Shown here in pieces: positions 25,793 through 35,074 of a stretch of 64,000 bases of DNA (the stretch's first letter is position 1; each line of letters starts with the position of its first letter). A program made the translations under genes and the position numbers. The notes beneath the pieces were generated by a model, which was not told the origin of the DNA, did not search any database, and was given only the letters and a program-made list of their open reading frames with translations. The stretch comes from MH13 sp042140245 (GTDB lineage Bacteria; Pseudomonadota; Alphaproteobacteria; Rhizobiales; MH13), in assembly GCF_042140245.1 (NCBI RefSeq), contig NZ_CP159483.1, forward strand, positions 930,001 to 994,000, given 5' to 3'.

Positions 25793-27688
25793 ATGGCAGC
25801 TTCATTTGGTTCAACACGCTCATCACGTTTGCCGGAGAAAACCGACAACGGTTCCGCAAACTCCGTGTTAGCGTCGGCTGACGGGTCTGGCAGGCTCTTG
25901 CCCGCCATCTGCGAGATCGGCTTCTTTTCTCTGTTTATCAACGCTCTGATGTTGGTCCTGCCGATCTACATGCTGCAGGTCTATGACCGTGTTCTGCCGT
26001 CTTCCAGCCGTGAGACTCTGATTTTTCTGTCTGTCATGGCAATCACTGGTCTTGCCTTGATGGCCTGTCTTGATGTCGTGCGAAGCATCTATGCTGTTCG
26101 ATTTGCAAATCGGCTCGACATCTCCAACACGCACACTGCTTTTCAATCCGTTATAGCATCGCCCCGAGCGCCACTGGGGGATATCCAAGCACTGCGTGAC
26201 CTTTCTGCCGTGCGCGGTTTTCTAAGTTCTCGGGCCGCATTTGCGCTGTTTGATCTGCCTTACGTGCCCTTGTTCATCCTTCTACTGTGGTTTGTTCACC
26301 CGGTGCTTTTTGCGCTCACGGCCACTGGCGCGTTGTTGCTCGCCGGCCTAGCGCTCACCAACCAACTTGTTGCGGCCAAGCGAATTCAGCGCAGCACGGA
26401 AGGGGATCTTACTGCCCTGGCGGCCGTACAGTCTTTTGTTCGCAACGCTGAGACCGTGCGCTCGATGGGCATGATCAAGAATGCGATGGAGGCCTTCGGT
26501 CAGAAACATGTTGTGTCCCTGGCTCACGCCGATCGCGTTTCACAGTTGAACGCGATGTTCTCAGGCGTGTCACGGTTCCTTCGTGTCTCGCTTCAGATTG
26601 CGATCCTCGGTTTGGGTGCACACCTTGTGTTGCGCGGTGAAATGACTGCGGGAATGATCTTTGCCTCGTCGATCATCTCAGCGCGCGCACTGCAACCGGT
26701 CGATCAATTGATTGGTGGCTGGCGCCAATATGCCGACGCCTACAACGCATGGCGAAGGTTCCGTCAAGCGAGCTCCAAAATCCCGACATCGCAACACATG
26801 GTCGAGCTGCCTGAACCAAGCGGATGTTTGCGCCTTGAGAATGTCAGCTATGCACCAGACCCCACCAAAGGGGCTGCCGCTGCTGTTCTCAAGCGGATCA
26901 CATTCGATGTTGCCGAAGGCGGAAGCGTTGCGGTCATTGGAGCAAGCGGAGCGGGCAAGTCGACTTTGGCTCGATTGATTGTTGGAGCGATGGCGCCCAC
27001 CATGGGCAGCGTTCGCCTTGACGGAGCCGACCTAGCTCACTGGCCTTCGGACACGCTGGGGCGTCACTTGGGCTATCTTCCCCAAGACTTGGAGTTGCTG
27101 CCTGGGACAGTTGCCCAAAACATAGCCCGCTTCTGCCCGGATGCCTCAGATGCTTCCATCGTAGAGGCAGCTCAGCGGGCGCAGGTTCACGCTCTGATTC
27201 AGAACTTGCCGGATGGATACAACACGGTGATCGGACCGGGTTCGCGTCTGCTGTCTGGGGGGCACCGTCAACGTATCGGACTGGCTCGTGCCTTCTTTGG
27301 CAATCCATGCCTGTTGGTTCTCGACGAACCGAATGCGCATCTGGATGATTCCGGCGATGAGGCGTTGGCTCGCGCACTGGATGAGGCTCGCCGTTCAGGA
27401 ACGACTGTTCTTATCGTGACACAACGCAAGTCGATCGTCCGACAGGTTGAGCACCTGCTTGTGCTCAAAGATGGATGCATTGACGACTTTGGGCCACGCG
27501 ACCAAGTCCTCAGTCGCCAGGCGCAACGATCTTTGCCCGATGGCGTTGCTGTTCCACTACGGCAAATCAAGCCCGGAGAACGCTCACATCAAAGATCAGT
27601 ACGGCAAGATCTGCGCGCCTCGAAAAGCGGCGTGACAACGCAGACAGCCACAACAAGAGGAGCGGTGGCAGCACCGGGCAAGATCTGA
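25793..27688 (+). CDS. Type I secretion ABC permease/ATPase (PrtD family)
   Basis: This 631-residue fused permease-ATPase has six transmembrane helices in its first half and an ABC domain with GASGAGKST (Walker A), LSGGHRQRIGLAR (signature) and LLVLDEPNAHLD (Walker B). It lacks the C39-like peptidase domain and groups with PrtD/AprD exporters of RTX enzymes. The ATG at 25793 follows GGAGG at 7 bases; a longer frame from 25727 has no ribosome site. The stop overlaps the next start. The likely cargo is the RTX protein at 9.5-12.2 kb; the outer-membrane TolC partner is not in this window. Confidence 0.87.
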   Translation: MAASFGSTRSSRLPEKTDNGSANSVLASADGSGRLLPAICEIGFFSLFINALMLVLPIYMLQVYDRVLPSSSRETLIFLSVMAITGLALMACLDVVRSIYAVRFANRLDISNTHTAFQSVIASPRAPLGDIQALRDLSAVRGFLSSRAAFALFDLPYVPLFILLLWFVHPVLFALTATGALLLAGLALTNQLVAAKRIQRSTEGDLTALAAVQSFVRNAETVRSMGMIKNAMEAFGQKHVVSLAHADRVSQLNAMFSGVSRFLRVSLQIAILGLGAHLVLRGEMTAGMIFASSIISARALQPVDQLIGGWRQYADAYNAWRRFRQASSKIPTSQHMVELPEPSGCLRLENVSYAPDPTKGAAAAVLKRITFDVAEGGSVAVIGASGAGKSTLARLIVGAMAPTMGSVRLDGADLAHWPSDTLGRHLGYLPQDLELLPGTVAQNIARFCPDASDASIVEAAQRAQVHALIQNLPDGYNTVIGPGSRLLSGGHRQRIGLARAFFGNPCLLVLDEPNAHLDDSGDEALARALDEARRSGTTVLIVTQRKSIVRQVEHLLVLKDGCIDDFGPRDQVLSRQAQRSLPDGVAVPLRQIKPGERSHQRSVRQDLRASKSGVTTQTATTRGAVAAPGKI

Positions 27689-29019
27689 TGAGCAAGAAAA
27701 CTTCTCCACAATCGCACCCTTGGAGTGAGGGACTGCACACCGGAACGCGCACGATCTCTCTGCTTGGTTATGGCATGATCGCCCTGTTTCTTGGCGGGTT
27801 TGGCGTCTGGTCCGTGACTGTGCCTCTTGCAAGTGCCGTCATCGCGCCTGGCGTGGTGCAGGCCGCAGGCAGCAACGTTGAGATCCAGCATCTTGAAGGC
27901 GGTCTTATTGACGTCATGCATGTGGCCGAGGGAGATGCTGTTCTTGCTGGAACGCCGCTGCTGACGCTGGACGGTACTGCCGCTCGTGCAAGACTGAACT
28001 CCCATATCAATCAGTGGGTTGGGCTTTTGGCCCGTCGGGCGCGCCTGATGGCACACCGTGATCGCCGCAGCGATGTTGTCTTTGATGATGAGCTTCAAAC
28101 CCAGGCGGAAAACCATGGTTTGGTCCATCTGTTGGAGGAGCAGCGCGACGAGTTTGACGCTGAACTGTCAATCCATGAAACCGACAGGGCCATTTTGGAG
28201 CAACGGGTTGCTGCTATCCAACAAAGCTTGGTTGGCTATGAAAGCCAGTTGGAGGCGCTATCGGCTCAAAGAGACCTGATTGCCGACGAGGCAGAACGTA
28301 AGCATGGCCTATTAACCCAGGGTCTGGCGACTCGCGGTGAATACACGGCACTGATGCGCACATTGGCTGAGTTGGTGGGGGAGATCGGCTCGCTCAACGC
28401 GTCGATCGAACGAGCCCGCCTGGGCATTGTCGAGGCGCAAGAAGAACTTGTCCGTCCGGAAATAGATCGCCTGACCCAGGTTACAGCCGAACTTAGCGAT
28501 CTGAGCATCGAGCAAGCGCGTCTGGAAGAGCATATCATCGCCGAGCAACATCGGATCGAGCGTTTGATTGTCACCGCGCCGGTCGATGGTGTTGTTTTGC
28601 ATCTTCCTCACGCCATGGAAGGGAATGTCATCGGTGCCGAAGCCATCGTGGCCGAGCTGCTGCCGACGGGATCAGACCTTGTAGTCGAGACGCGGCTGAA
28701 TCCGGGCGATATCGACGTTGTCCGCGAAGGACAGGAGGCGCAATTGCGGCTGGTCGCACTCAATATGCGCGCAACGCCGCACATCACAGCTCGGATTGAC
28801 TATGTTTCTGCTGATCGATTGCGTGACGATGTCACCGGGCAGGAGTATTTTGCTGCCCGTATGGCCATTGCAGGTGCGCTGCCTTCCGAAATTGATGTCA
28901 GCCGGATCTATCCCGGCATGCCCACCGAAGTTGTCATCCCGGTCGAGAGCCGCACTTTGCTAGAGTATCTGTTCAAACCGATTACCGACTCCATGCAACG
29001 CGCCTTCAGGGAGACCTAA
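27688..29019 (+). CDS. Type I secretion membrane-fusion protein (HlyD/PrtE family)
   Basis: This 443-residue protein has a short cytoplasmic tail, one membrane helix (about residues 26-48) and a periplasmic adaptor: a lipoyl half-motif near VIAPGVVQAAGSN, a long coiled coil (about 100-285) and a C-terminal beta domain with the second lipoyl half (IVTAPVDGVVLHL). It bridges the ABC exporter to a TolC-like channel. The start overlaps the exporter stop (TGATG), so the pair is co-translated. Its stop overlaps the tail of the convergent sugar kinase gene by a few bases. Confidence 0.88.
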   Translation: MSKKTSPQSHPWSEGLHTGTRTISLLGYGMIALFLGGFGVWSVTVPLASAVIAPGVVQAAGSNVEIQHLEGGLIDVMHVAEGDAVLAGTPLLTLDGTAARARLNSHINQWVGLLARRARLMAHRDRRSDVVFDDELQTQAENHGLVHLLEEQRDEFDAELSIHETDRAILEQRVAAIQQSLVGYESQLEALSAQRDLIADEAERKHGLLTQGLATRGEYTALMRTLAELVGEIGSLNASIERARLGIVEAQEELVRPEIDRLTQVTAELSDLSIEQARLEEHIIAEQHRIERLIVTAPVDGVVLHLPHAMEGNVIGAEAIVAELLPTGSDLVVETRLNPGDIDVVREGQEAQLRLVALNMRATPHITARIDYVSADRLRDDVTGQEYFAARMAIAGALPSEIDVSRIYPGMPTEVVIPVESRTLLEYLFKPITDSMQRAFRET

Positions 29020-29936
29020 GCACTCACAATGCTCTCACGCCTCGGAATGGCGGGGGTGGCGCCGTGTCCTGTCACAGTGATGGCAGCGACGCGGACAGCT
29101 CGTCGGGCGGCTTCGATGGGGTCATTGGTTTCAAGCAGATAAGCCAGAAACGCACCGGCAAAGCTGTCGCCCGCCCCTGAACTGTCGACAGCTTTGACCG
29201 TCGGCGCTTCTATTGAGACCTGTTTGCTCGCCGTCCTCACGATCACGCCTCGTTCAGCGCGTTTGAGCACGATGATCTCCGCGTCGTGCTGCGCAAAATA
29301 ATCGAGGATCGCATCAATAGTGTCGCTGCCGAGGAGGAGCTTGGCCTCGTCTTCGGATGGCAGGACGATATCGGCAAACGGCAGAAAATCGTCAATGCAC
29401 CCTCGGGCTTCTTCAAGAGGCCAAAGCTTTAGCCTCAGATTCAGGTCGTAGGACACGAGCGTTCCATTGGCCTTCGCTATCTCTGCTGCGACGCGAACGG
29501 CGCGCCGCATTGTGCAACCAATGGCTTGGCTGACCCCTGTGACATGCAGGGCTTGAGCCTTGGCAATCATGTCGTGTTGCAAAGCGTCAGCGCCGTAGCT
29601 GCTGGCGGCCGATCCCCGGCGCACATAGGTGAAGTTTCTATCCGATGGATCGGGATCGATGAAACACAAGCCAGTGCTGTGTTCCGGTGACACTCTCAGC
29701 ATCGATGTATCAATGCCTTCGGTTGCGCAGAACGCCTTGATGTGTTGGCCAAAGGGGTCGTCACCGACCGCTGAGATCAGCCCGGTGCTGGCTCCTTGCC
29801 GCGCAGCCGCAACGAGAGCGTTGAGCACATCACCACCCACATCACTGGTATAGGTTGCGGGACCGTGAGTGACACCATCGCGGCGGATCATCTCGATCAA
29901 TGGCTCGCCGATTGCAAGGATATCGATCTGTTTCAT
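29016..29936 (-). CDS. kdgK: PfkB-family sugar kinase, probable 2-keto-3-deoxygluconate kinase
   Basis: This 306-residue kinase opens with ILAIGEPLIEM and has the C-terminal PfkB signature DSSGAGDSFAGAFLAYLL with the catalytic aspartate. The N-terminal pattern and length fit KDG kinases, which phosphorylate 2-keto-3-deoxygluconate to KDPG in uronate, pectin and alginate catabolism. Ribokinase-type substrates cannot be excluded. Neighbouring aldolase, TRAP transporter and dehydrogenase genes support a sugar-acid pathway. It diverges from the aldolase gene across a 137-base spacer with nested inverted repeats. Confidence 0.75.
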   Translation of the reverse strand: MKQIDILAIGEPLIEMIRRDGVTHGPATYTSDVGGDVLNALVAAARQGASTGLISAVGDDPFGQHIKAFCATEGIDTSMLRVSPEHSTGLCFIDPDPSDRNFTYVRRGSAASSYGADALQHDMIAKAQALHVTGVSQAIGCTMRRAVRVAAEIAKANGTLVSYDLNLRLKLWPLEEARGCIDDFLPFADIVLPSEDEAKLLLGSDTIDAILDYFAQHDAEIIVLKRAERGVIVRTASKQVSIEAPTVKAVDSSGAGDSFAGAFLAYLLETNDPIEAARRAVRVAAITVTGHGATPAIPRRESIVSA

Positions 29937-29992
29937 TGCTCCGACTTAGATGCTGACCGTTGGATCTTGTCCAGCGTCTTCAATGCGGTGGT

Positions 29993-30031
29993 GACCATCA
30001 GTGGCCAAGACCACTGAAAAAGGTCATGGTC
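29993..30031. promoter_or_regulatory. Nested inverted repeats between kdgK and the aldolase gene
   Basis: GACCAT (29993-29998) with ATGGTC (30026-30031), and CAGTGG (29999-30004) with CCACTG (30011-30016), are nested dyads in the divergent spacer. They are placed as expected for a shared operator. No regulator gene is adjacent, so this is a candidate only. Confidence 0.25.
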
Positions 30032-30073
30032 CTGCGATTGAATCCAATTCTGAACTTAGGGAATGACCCGCGC

Positions 30074-30844
30074 ATGAAGAATCCAAAGAACCTGTTTAAG
30101 TCCGCGATCAGCGCAGGTCAGCACCAACTTGGTATCTGGAACACAGTCGGCGGCAACACCGTTTCTGAACTCTTGGGTGGCGCCGGCTTTGATTGGGTGC
30201 TTGTGGACTGCGAACACTCAGCCATCGAAACAGTGGAGGTGCAAACCTGTCTTCAAGCGATTGCTGGGACGCCAGGGGTTTCTGCTGCGGTGAGAGCTGC
30301 TGGACATGATTCTGTTCTTATCAAGCGTTTGCTCGATATGGGTGCGCAAACGCTCATGCTACCCTTTGTGGAGTCCGCCGCTGAAGCGGAAGCGGCGGTT
30401 CATGCTATGCGTTACGGCCCCCGTGGCGTTCGCGGTATGGCCGGTATGACCCGCGCGACGCGTTACGGTAGGGTAGACGACTATTTCACCAAGGCTGAAG
30501 AAGAACTCTGTCTGATTGTGCAGGTGGAGTCAGTTGCCGGGTTTGAGGCCCTTGAGGAGATTGCTGCTGTCGATGGCGTCGATGCGGTCTTCTTTGGGCC
30601 AGCGGATTTGAGCGCAAGCATGGGCAACCCGGGGCAGTTCGACCATCCAGAGGTGGTTGAGACCATCAAAGCGGGCTTTGCTCGGTTGGCGGCTGTCGGA
30701 AAGCCTGGCGGGGTCATGGCCTTGGAGCCAGCCACGGCAAAGAGCTACATGACCATGGGTTCGCTCTTCACAGCGGTAGGCGTTGACCTTGTCCTCTTGG
30801 CAAATGCAGTGGCTGGCCTGCGTAGCGAATTCGACGCCGGATAA
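30074..30844 (+). CDS. HpcH/HpaI-family aldolase
   Basis: This 256-residue class II, metal-dependent pyruvate aldolase has the family core: GFDWVLVDCEHSAIE near the start, QTLMLPFVESAAEAEA, the metal-site segment VQVESVAGFEALEEI and VDAVFFGPADLSASMG. Relatives cleave 4-hydroxy-2-oxoheptanedioate, 2-keto-3-deoxy-L-rhamnonate or 2-keto-3-deoxyglucarate to pyruvate plus an aldehyde. The ATG at 30074 gives the usual start MKNPKNLFKSAI; the longer frame from 29960 runs through the dyad region. It may process a sugar acid imported by the adjacent TRAP system; the exact substrate is open. Confidence 0.83.
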   Translation: MKNPKNLFKSAISAGQHQLGIWNTVGGNTVSELLGGAGFDWVLVDCEHSAIETVEVQTCLQAIAGTPGVSAAVRAAGHDSVLIKRLLDMGAQTLMLPFVESAAEAEAAVHAMRYGPRGVRGMAGMTRATRYGRVDDYFTKAEEELCLIVQVESVAGFEALEEIAAVDGVDAVFFGPADLSASMGNPGQFDHPEVVETIKAGFARLAAVGKPGGVMALEPATAKSYMTMGSLFTAVGVDLVLLANAVAGLRSEFDAG

Positions 30845-30886
30845 CGGGCTGCAAAAACCTATCAATCTGCGCGTAATTGTGGGTGC

Positions 30887-32182
30887 TTACCCGCCGTATC
30901 CAAAAACACGTGGCAGGAATAGGACCAGGTCTGGGAAGAGTATCATCACCAAGAGGCCAATGAGCAGTACGCCGAGGAACAGCCAAACCTCGCGGATGAT
31001 ATCGCGCAATGGGATTCCAGTTACCGCGTTGATGACGAAAAGGAGGATTCCATAAGGTGGTGTGATCAGCCCGATCATGGAGTTGACCACCACGAGAACG
31101 CCGAAATGGACAAGGTCGATGCCCAGCGCATTGCAGGCCGGAATAAAAAGCGGAACGATCACCAGGATGATCGTTGTCGCATCCAAGACGCAGCCGAGCA
31201 GCAGGACCAGGATGTTGACCAGCAAAAGAAACAGCAGGGGATGCATGTCGATGCCGGTCAGAAAGTCCGACATCATGCCGGGGATGTTCTCTGAAACCAC
31301 GATGAAGTTGAGGATGAGGGCCCCACCGATCACCACACCGACAGCAGCGGACGAGCGGGCGCTTTCGACAAAGATTTGGTAGAGGCTCTTCACGCTCAAA
31401 GCGCGGTAAAAGAAGCCAGCCAGGATCAGCGCATAAAGAGCTGCAACCGCGGCTGCCTCTGTGGGTGTCGTGACGCCCCCATAGATACCGTAGAGCAAAA
31501 TGACGGGCATCAGCAGCGCCGGAAACGCTTTGCCGGTTATCGCAGGAAGCTCGCGCACGGGAACAGGCTCTTCGAGCGCGAAATTGCGTCGGCGCGCTAT
31601 GATCGCATTCATCATCATCAAAAGCCCGCCCATTAGGAACCCGGGCACAATGCCTGCAAGGAACAGGGAGCCGATGGATGCGTTGGACACCAAAGCATAA
31701 AGAACCATCGGAATGGATGGCGGAATGATCGGCCCTATGGTGGCCGACGCGGCCGTGATGGCGGCAGCGTATCCGCCGGAATAGCGGCCCTCCTTGGTCA
31801 TCATCTGGATGATGATCTTGCCAATGCCCGCTGCATCGGCGACGGCCGAGCCGGACATGCCGGAGAAGATCAGGGACGCAACCACATTGACGTGCCCAAG
31901 CCCGCCGCGAAACCGTCCAACAATGGCGATACAAAAATTGAGCAAGCGTTCTGAGATCGTGCCGGCGTTCATGATGTTCGCCGCGACGATGAACAGCGGC
32001 ACGGCAAGCAAGACGAAGCTGCCATAAAGGCCTTGCAGGATCTTCTCGCCCGTCAACGCCAGGTCCATGCCACCACTTGCCAAATAGACCAGCGAGGCAA
32101 GCATGATCGCGTAACCGATCGGCGTGCCGATACCAGCCAGGCCAAACAACACGATCAGGCAAAGAGCAAGTTCAAGGCTCAT
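30887..32182 (-). CDS. dctM: TRAP transporter large permease (DctM type)
   Basis: This 431-residue inner-membrane protein has about 12 hydrophobic helices with DctM-family features such as VPLFIVAANIMNAG, GMSGSAVADAAGIGKI and LITPPYGILLF. It forms the sodium-coupled channel of a tripartite ATP-independent periplasmic transporter. It follows the small permease by 43 bases on the same strand. The operon order is binding protein, small permease, large permease. The neighbouring kinase, aldolase and dehydrogenase suggest a sugar acid as cargo. Confidence 0.92.
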   Translation of the reverse strand: MSLELALCLIVLFGLAGIGTPIGYAIMLASLVYLASGGMDLALTGEKILQGLYGSFVLLAVPLFIVAANIMNAGTISERLLNFCIAIVGRFRGGLGHVNVVASLIFSGMSGSAVADAAGIGKIIIQMMTKEGRYSGGYAAAITAASATIGPIIPPSIPMVLYALVSNASIGSLFLAGIVPGFLMGGLLMMMNAIIARRRNFALEEPVPVRELPAITGKAFPALLMPVILLYGIYGGVTTPTEAAAVAALYALILAGFFYRALSVKSLYQIFVESARSSAAVGVVIGGALILNFIVVSENIPGMMSDFLTGIDMHPLLFLLLVNILVLLLGCVLDATTIILVIVPLFIPACNALGIDLVHFGVLVVVNSMIGLITPPYGILLFVINAVTGIPLRDIIREVWLFLGVLLIGLLVMILFPDLVLFLPRVFGYGG

Positions 32183-32225
32183 TGCGCTTCAGCCTTTGCG
32201 GGCAGAAGGCAAACACAGGTCGACG

Positions 32226-32726
32226 TCATCGTTCAGGTGGTCCGTTGCGCAGGACATCAATGAAACGCCATGCGTAGCGCGCGGCAACGACAAGCATGAA
32301 GACCGCGTAGATGGAGAAGATGGTGCGCAGCGGGATCTTGTCGCCCGAGAACGGCTCGCGGACCGTTGATGTGCGCCGAATTTTCAGGAAATCGATGTAG
32401 TCCCACGTCGGCAGGAACGCCCACAGCATGCCCACTGTGATTGAGGCTGCCGCCACCAAGGCGAGCACCTGACGGACACGTGCCGGGGCAGCCAGGTAGA
32501 AGATATCAAAGGTGACGTGATCTTTTTCCCGAACCAAAAAGGCACAGCCAAAGAAAACGATCCAAACCCATAGGATCAGGCAAAACTCAAGGGTCCAGCC
32601 GAACGGGGTTTGCAAAACGTAACGAGAAAAGATCTGCAATAGGAATGTGACAAACATCGCCGCCAGAAGACCGGCGGCGATGAACTCTGTGACATGAATG
32701 GCCCAGCGTGAGGCCCGCTTCAACAT
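32226..32726 (-). CDS. dctQ: TRAP transporter small permease (DctQ type)
   Basis: This protein of about 166 residues has four membrane helices, as usual for DctQ, including FVTFLLQIFSRYVL and FCLILWVWIVFFGCAFLVRE. It links the binding protein to the large permease. The ATG at 32726 is chosen, but a TTG two codons upstream (32730-32732) is slightly better spaced from CAGGG. It lies 24 bases after the binding-protein gene. The C-terminus YAWRFIDVLRN is typical of the family. Confidence 0.88.
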   Translation of the reverse strand: MLKRASRWAIHVTEFIAAGLLAAMFVTFLLQIFSRYVLQTPFGWTLEFCLILWVWIVFFGCAFLVREKDHVTFDIFYLAAPARVRQVLALVAAASITVGMLWAFLPTWDYIDFLKIRRTSTVREPFSGDKIPLRTIFSIYAVFMLVVAARYAWRFIDVLRNGPPER

Positions 32727-32750
32727 GGGCAAACTGGCCCTGGAGAAGCT

Positions 32751-33761
32751 CTAGTTGCCCAGTGCGTTGATGCGCTCCAGAACGCCTTCGGGCCAGCTCT
32801 CGGCGAACTCGCTACCGACATACTGCGCCTGCACGTGCGTGCGGAACGCTTCCAGGTCTGGGGTGTAAATCTCTACGCCTTCACTGCGAATGCGATCAGC
32901 CAAGCTGTTTTCAAGATCAAGCTGACGCAAACGACCGACAGAGGCTGCGGCATCTGCGGCGCGCTGGACGGTGATCTGCTGTTCGGGTGTGAGGCTGTTC
33001 CACGTCTCCAGCGAGAATGCGATGTAGTTGAGGTCCACCAAGTGTGATGTCAGCGCGATCTGGTTGGTTACTTCATAGAACTTTGCGTCGACAACCGTTG
33101 GCAACGGGTTGTCCTGGCCGTCCACGGCACCGGTCGAGAGAGCGGTGTAAACTTCGGTGAAGGCCATTGGCGTTGGTGATGCCCCAAGGGCCGAGCCGAG
33201 GAATTGCCACGCATCCGTACCAGGCATGCGCAAGTTCACACCGGCCAGATCAGCCGGTGTTTGCACATCCAGTTCATCACGCGTTTGACGCAGGTTCACG
33301 TGACGGCGACCCAGATACATAACCGACAGGAGCTTGACGCCGAGCTCTTCCTCGACGGTTTGCTTGAACGGGTCCATCAGAGCGTCGTTGAACACCCGGA
33401 CTTGGTGCGCAGCATCTTGGTGCACATAGCCAGTGGCGAAAATGGAGAACTCGGGGAAGAACTGGGCCAGCTCTTGGGCCGAGGCGATAGACATTGTCAG
33501 ATTGCCACGGCTGATGGCTTCAAGCTCAGTGCCTTGAGCGAAGAGGGTCGCGTTGTAACCGGGCTGATAGTCGGCGAACTCGGCTACCATGGGAGCAAAG
33601 ACCTCCGCCATGGCGACAGAGCGTTGATCTGTCTCAGAACCGGCCGTTGCCAATGTGAAAGTCATGCGATCTTGGGCGAAGGCCGAAACCGCGCCACCGG
33701 CCACAACAGATGCTGCCACCGCGACGGACAAAGCCGCGCGGCGTGTGATCATGAAGCTCAT
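32751..33761 (-). CDS. dctP: TRAP transporter periplasmic solute-binding protein (DctP type)
   Basis: This 336-residue protein has a Tat/Sec-like signal (ITRRAALSVAVAASVVAGGAVSAFA) and then a DctP fold. The conserved arginine region NLRMPGTDAWQFLGSALGASP and PMAFTEVYTALSTGAVDGQDNP define the ligand site. GGGAGG precedes the ATG at 33761. It is the first gene of the TRAP unit, 108 bases after the dehydrogenase gene. Binding proteins of this subgroup commonly take sugar acids, which agrees with the neighbours; the ligand is inferred. Confidence 0.9.
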   Translation of the reverse strand: MSFMITRRAALSVAVAASVVAGGAVSAFAQDRMTFTLATAGSETDQRSVAMAEVFAPMVAEFADYQPGYNATLFAQGTELEAISRGNLTMSIASAQELAQFFPEFSIFATGYVHQDAAHQVRVFNDALMDPFKQTVEEELGVKLLSVMYLGRRHVNLRQTRDELDVQTPADLAGVNLRMPGTDAWQFLGSALGASPTPMAFTEVYTALSTGAVDGQDNPLPTVVDAKFYEVTNQIALTSHLVDLNYIAFSLETWNSLTPEQQITVQRAADAAASVGRLRQLDLENSLADRIRSEGVEIYTPDLEAFRTHVQAQYVGSEFAESWPEGVLERINALGN

Positions 33762-33869
33762 ATTTTCCTCCCAGAGGTATTTTTTGTTTGTTTACCTGTC
33801 GAACTTTGCGCGACTTTCGCTTTGACGCAACAGGCTTGGGCAAGGATCAGACAAATTTCTGTTGTCTTT

Positions 33870-34919
33870 TCAGATGCTCTCAAGCTCTACGACGTCCTTG
33901 GTCGAAACCGCCATCTGAATAGCCTCGACCACCTGCAGGCTTCGCAGGCCCTCGCGAGCGGAGACGAGAGGTGCAGCCTCACCGGCTATGACGCTGGCAA
34001 AATGATCGATTTGATTGACCAGCGGATCGGTTGGCGCGTGCGACAGCTGCTGGACTTCCATCGGCGACCACCAGTGTCGCTCTGCTTTGCCATTTGTCCA
34101 CACCCGCAGATCGGGTAGCGATAGCGATCCGTGCGACCCGCCAATGGTGTAGCAACTCTGGGACGTCACCGGGTAGGCGGGGTTTTCCTTCGCCGTAAGC
34201 TCCCAGCTCCAGGGAGCGACGATGCTATCAGACACCGACAGCGTGCCGATGGCACCGTTCTCGAATTCGAGAAGAGCGCTGGCAAGGTCTTCGTTCTCGT
34301 AGCCGCGCAGCGCTGGGCTTGCGACCGCACGGACTGTGCGAATCTCTCCGCATAAGTAGCGCAGCAGGTCGATATCGTGGACCAGATTGACGGCTATCGG
34401 ACCAGCACCGGGCTTCTTTCGCCATTCCGCCTCATCGAAGTAGCTGTCAGGTTTGTAGAGCCAGCACTGCGCATGAACCGCGCGTACTGTTCCGATATGC
34501 CCTGCGCCGAGCGTCGCCTTAGCAGCGTGGATCAACGGGTTGTGCCGCCGATGGTGGCCCACCAACACTGGCACACCTGTTTGCTCAGAACGCTGGACCA
34601 ATTGTATCGCATCTATCGCACGGGCTGCGATCGGTTTTTCGACAAGGACCGGTACGCCTTTCTCCAGGCAAAGAAGGCCTTGCTCGACATGCAGATTGTT
34701 GGGCGTTGCCAAAATAACACCATCTGCGGCGCCTTCATCAAAGAGCGTAGCCAGATCGCAATAGACAGGAACACCGAGTGCGGCGGCGTCCGCTCGGGAT
34801 GCTGGATTGGGGTCAATGATGGCAGAAAGGGTGCCGTCGCTGCTTTGGTTGATCGCTTCGGCATGACGGCGACCAACCAAACCAAATCCGGCGATGGCGA
34901 TTGTCTTGGGTTTTGGCAT
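33870..34919 (-). CDS. Gfo/Idh/MocA-family oxidoreductase
   Basis: This 349-residue NAD(P)-dependent sugar dehydrogenase has an N-terminal Rossmann fold with IAIAGFGLVGRRHAEA, the EKP motif at about 94-96 and the catalytic region GAGPIAVNLVHDIDLLRYLCG with the Asp and His expected in the family. Members oxidise or isomerise sugars, inositols or uronates. It lies upstream of the TRAP genes on the same strand and may share their transcript. The actual substrate cannot be deduced. A role in uronate breakdown would fit the KDG-type kinase. Confidence 0.86.
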   Translation of the reverse strand: MPKPKTIAIAGFGLVGRRHAEAINQSSDGTLSAIIDPNPASRADAAALGVPVYCDLATLFDEGAADGVILATPNNLHVEQGLLCLEKGVPVLVEKPIAARAIDAIQLVQRSEQTGVPVLVGHHRRHNPLIHAAKATLGAGHIGTVRAVHAQCWLYKPDSYFDEAEWRKKPGAGPIAVNLVHDIDLLRYLCGEIRTVRAVASPALRGYENEDLASALLEFENGAIGTLSVSDSIVAPWSWELTAKENPAYPVTSQSCYTIGGSHGSLSLPDLRVWTNGKAERHWWSPMEVQQLSHAPTDPLVNQIDHFASVIAGEAAPLVSAREGLRSLQVVEAIQMAVSTKDVVELESI

Positions 34920-35074
34920 GGGTCGTTTTTGAAAGTGTGTGCCGGGAACGTCGGTAGGTCATTTTGTGCTGAACGCCGCAACCCGTGCCAACCCAAAGAG
35001 CTGTCAGGGCATTTTTCTTGTGATTGAGCAAGGGGCCTGGTGCTTGTTTCGCGGTTTCACCAAGCGATTGGCTA

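Noticed and set aside
30768..32162. 464-residue minus-strand frame overlapping dctM
   Set aside because: It is a different reading frame of the DctM gene, rich in Arg, His and Cys, unlike a real membrane or soluble protein.
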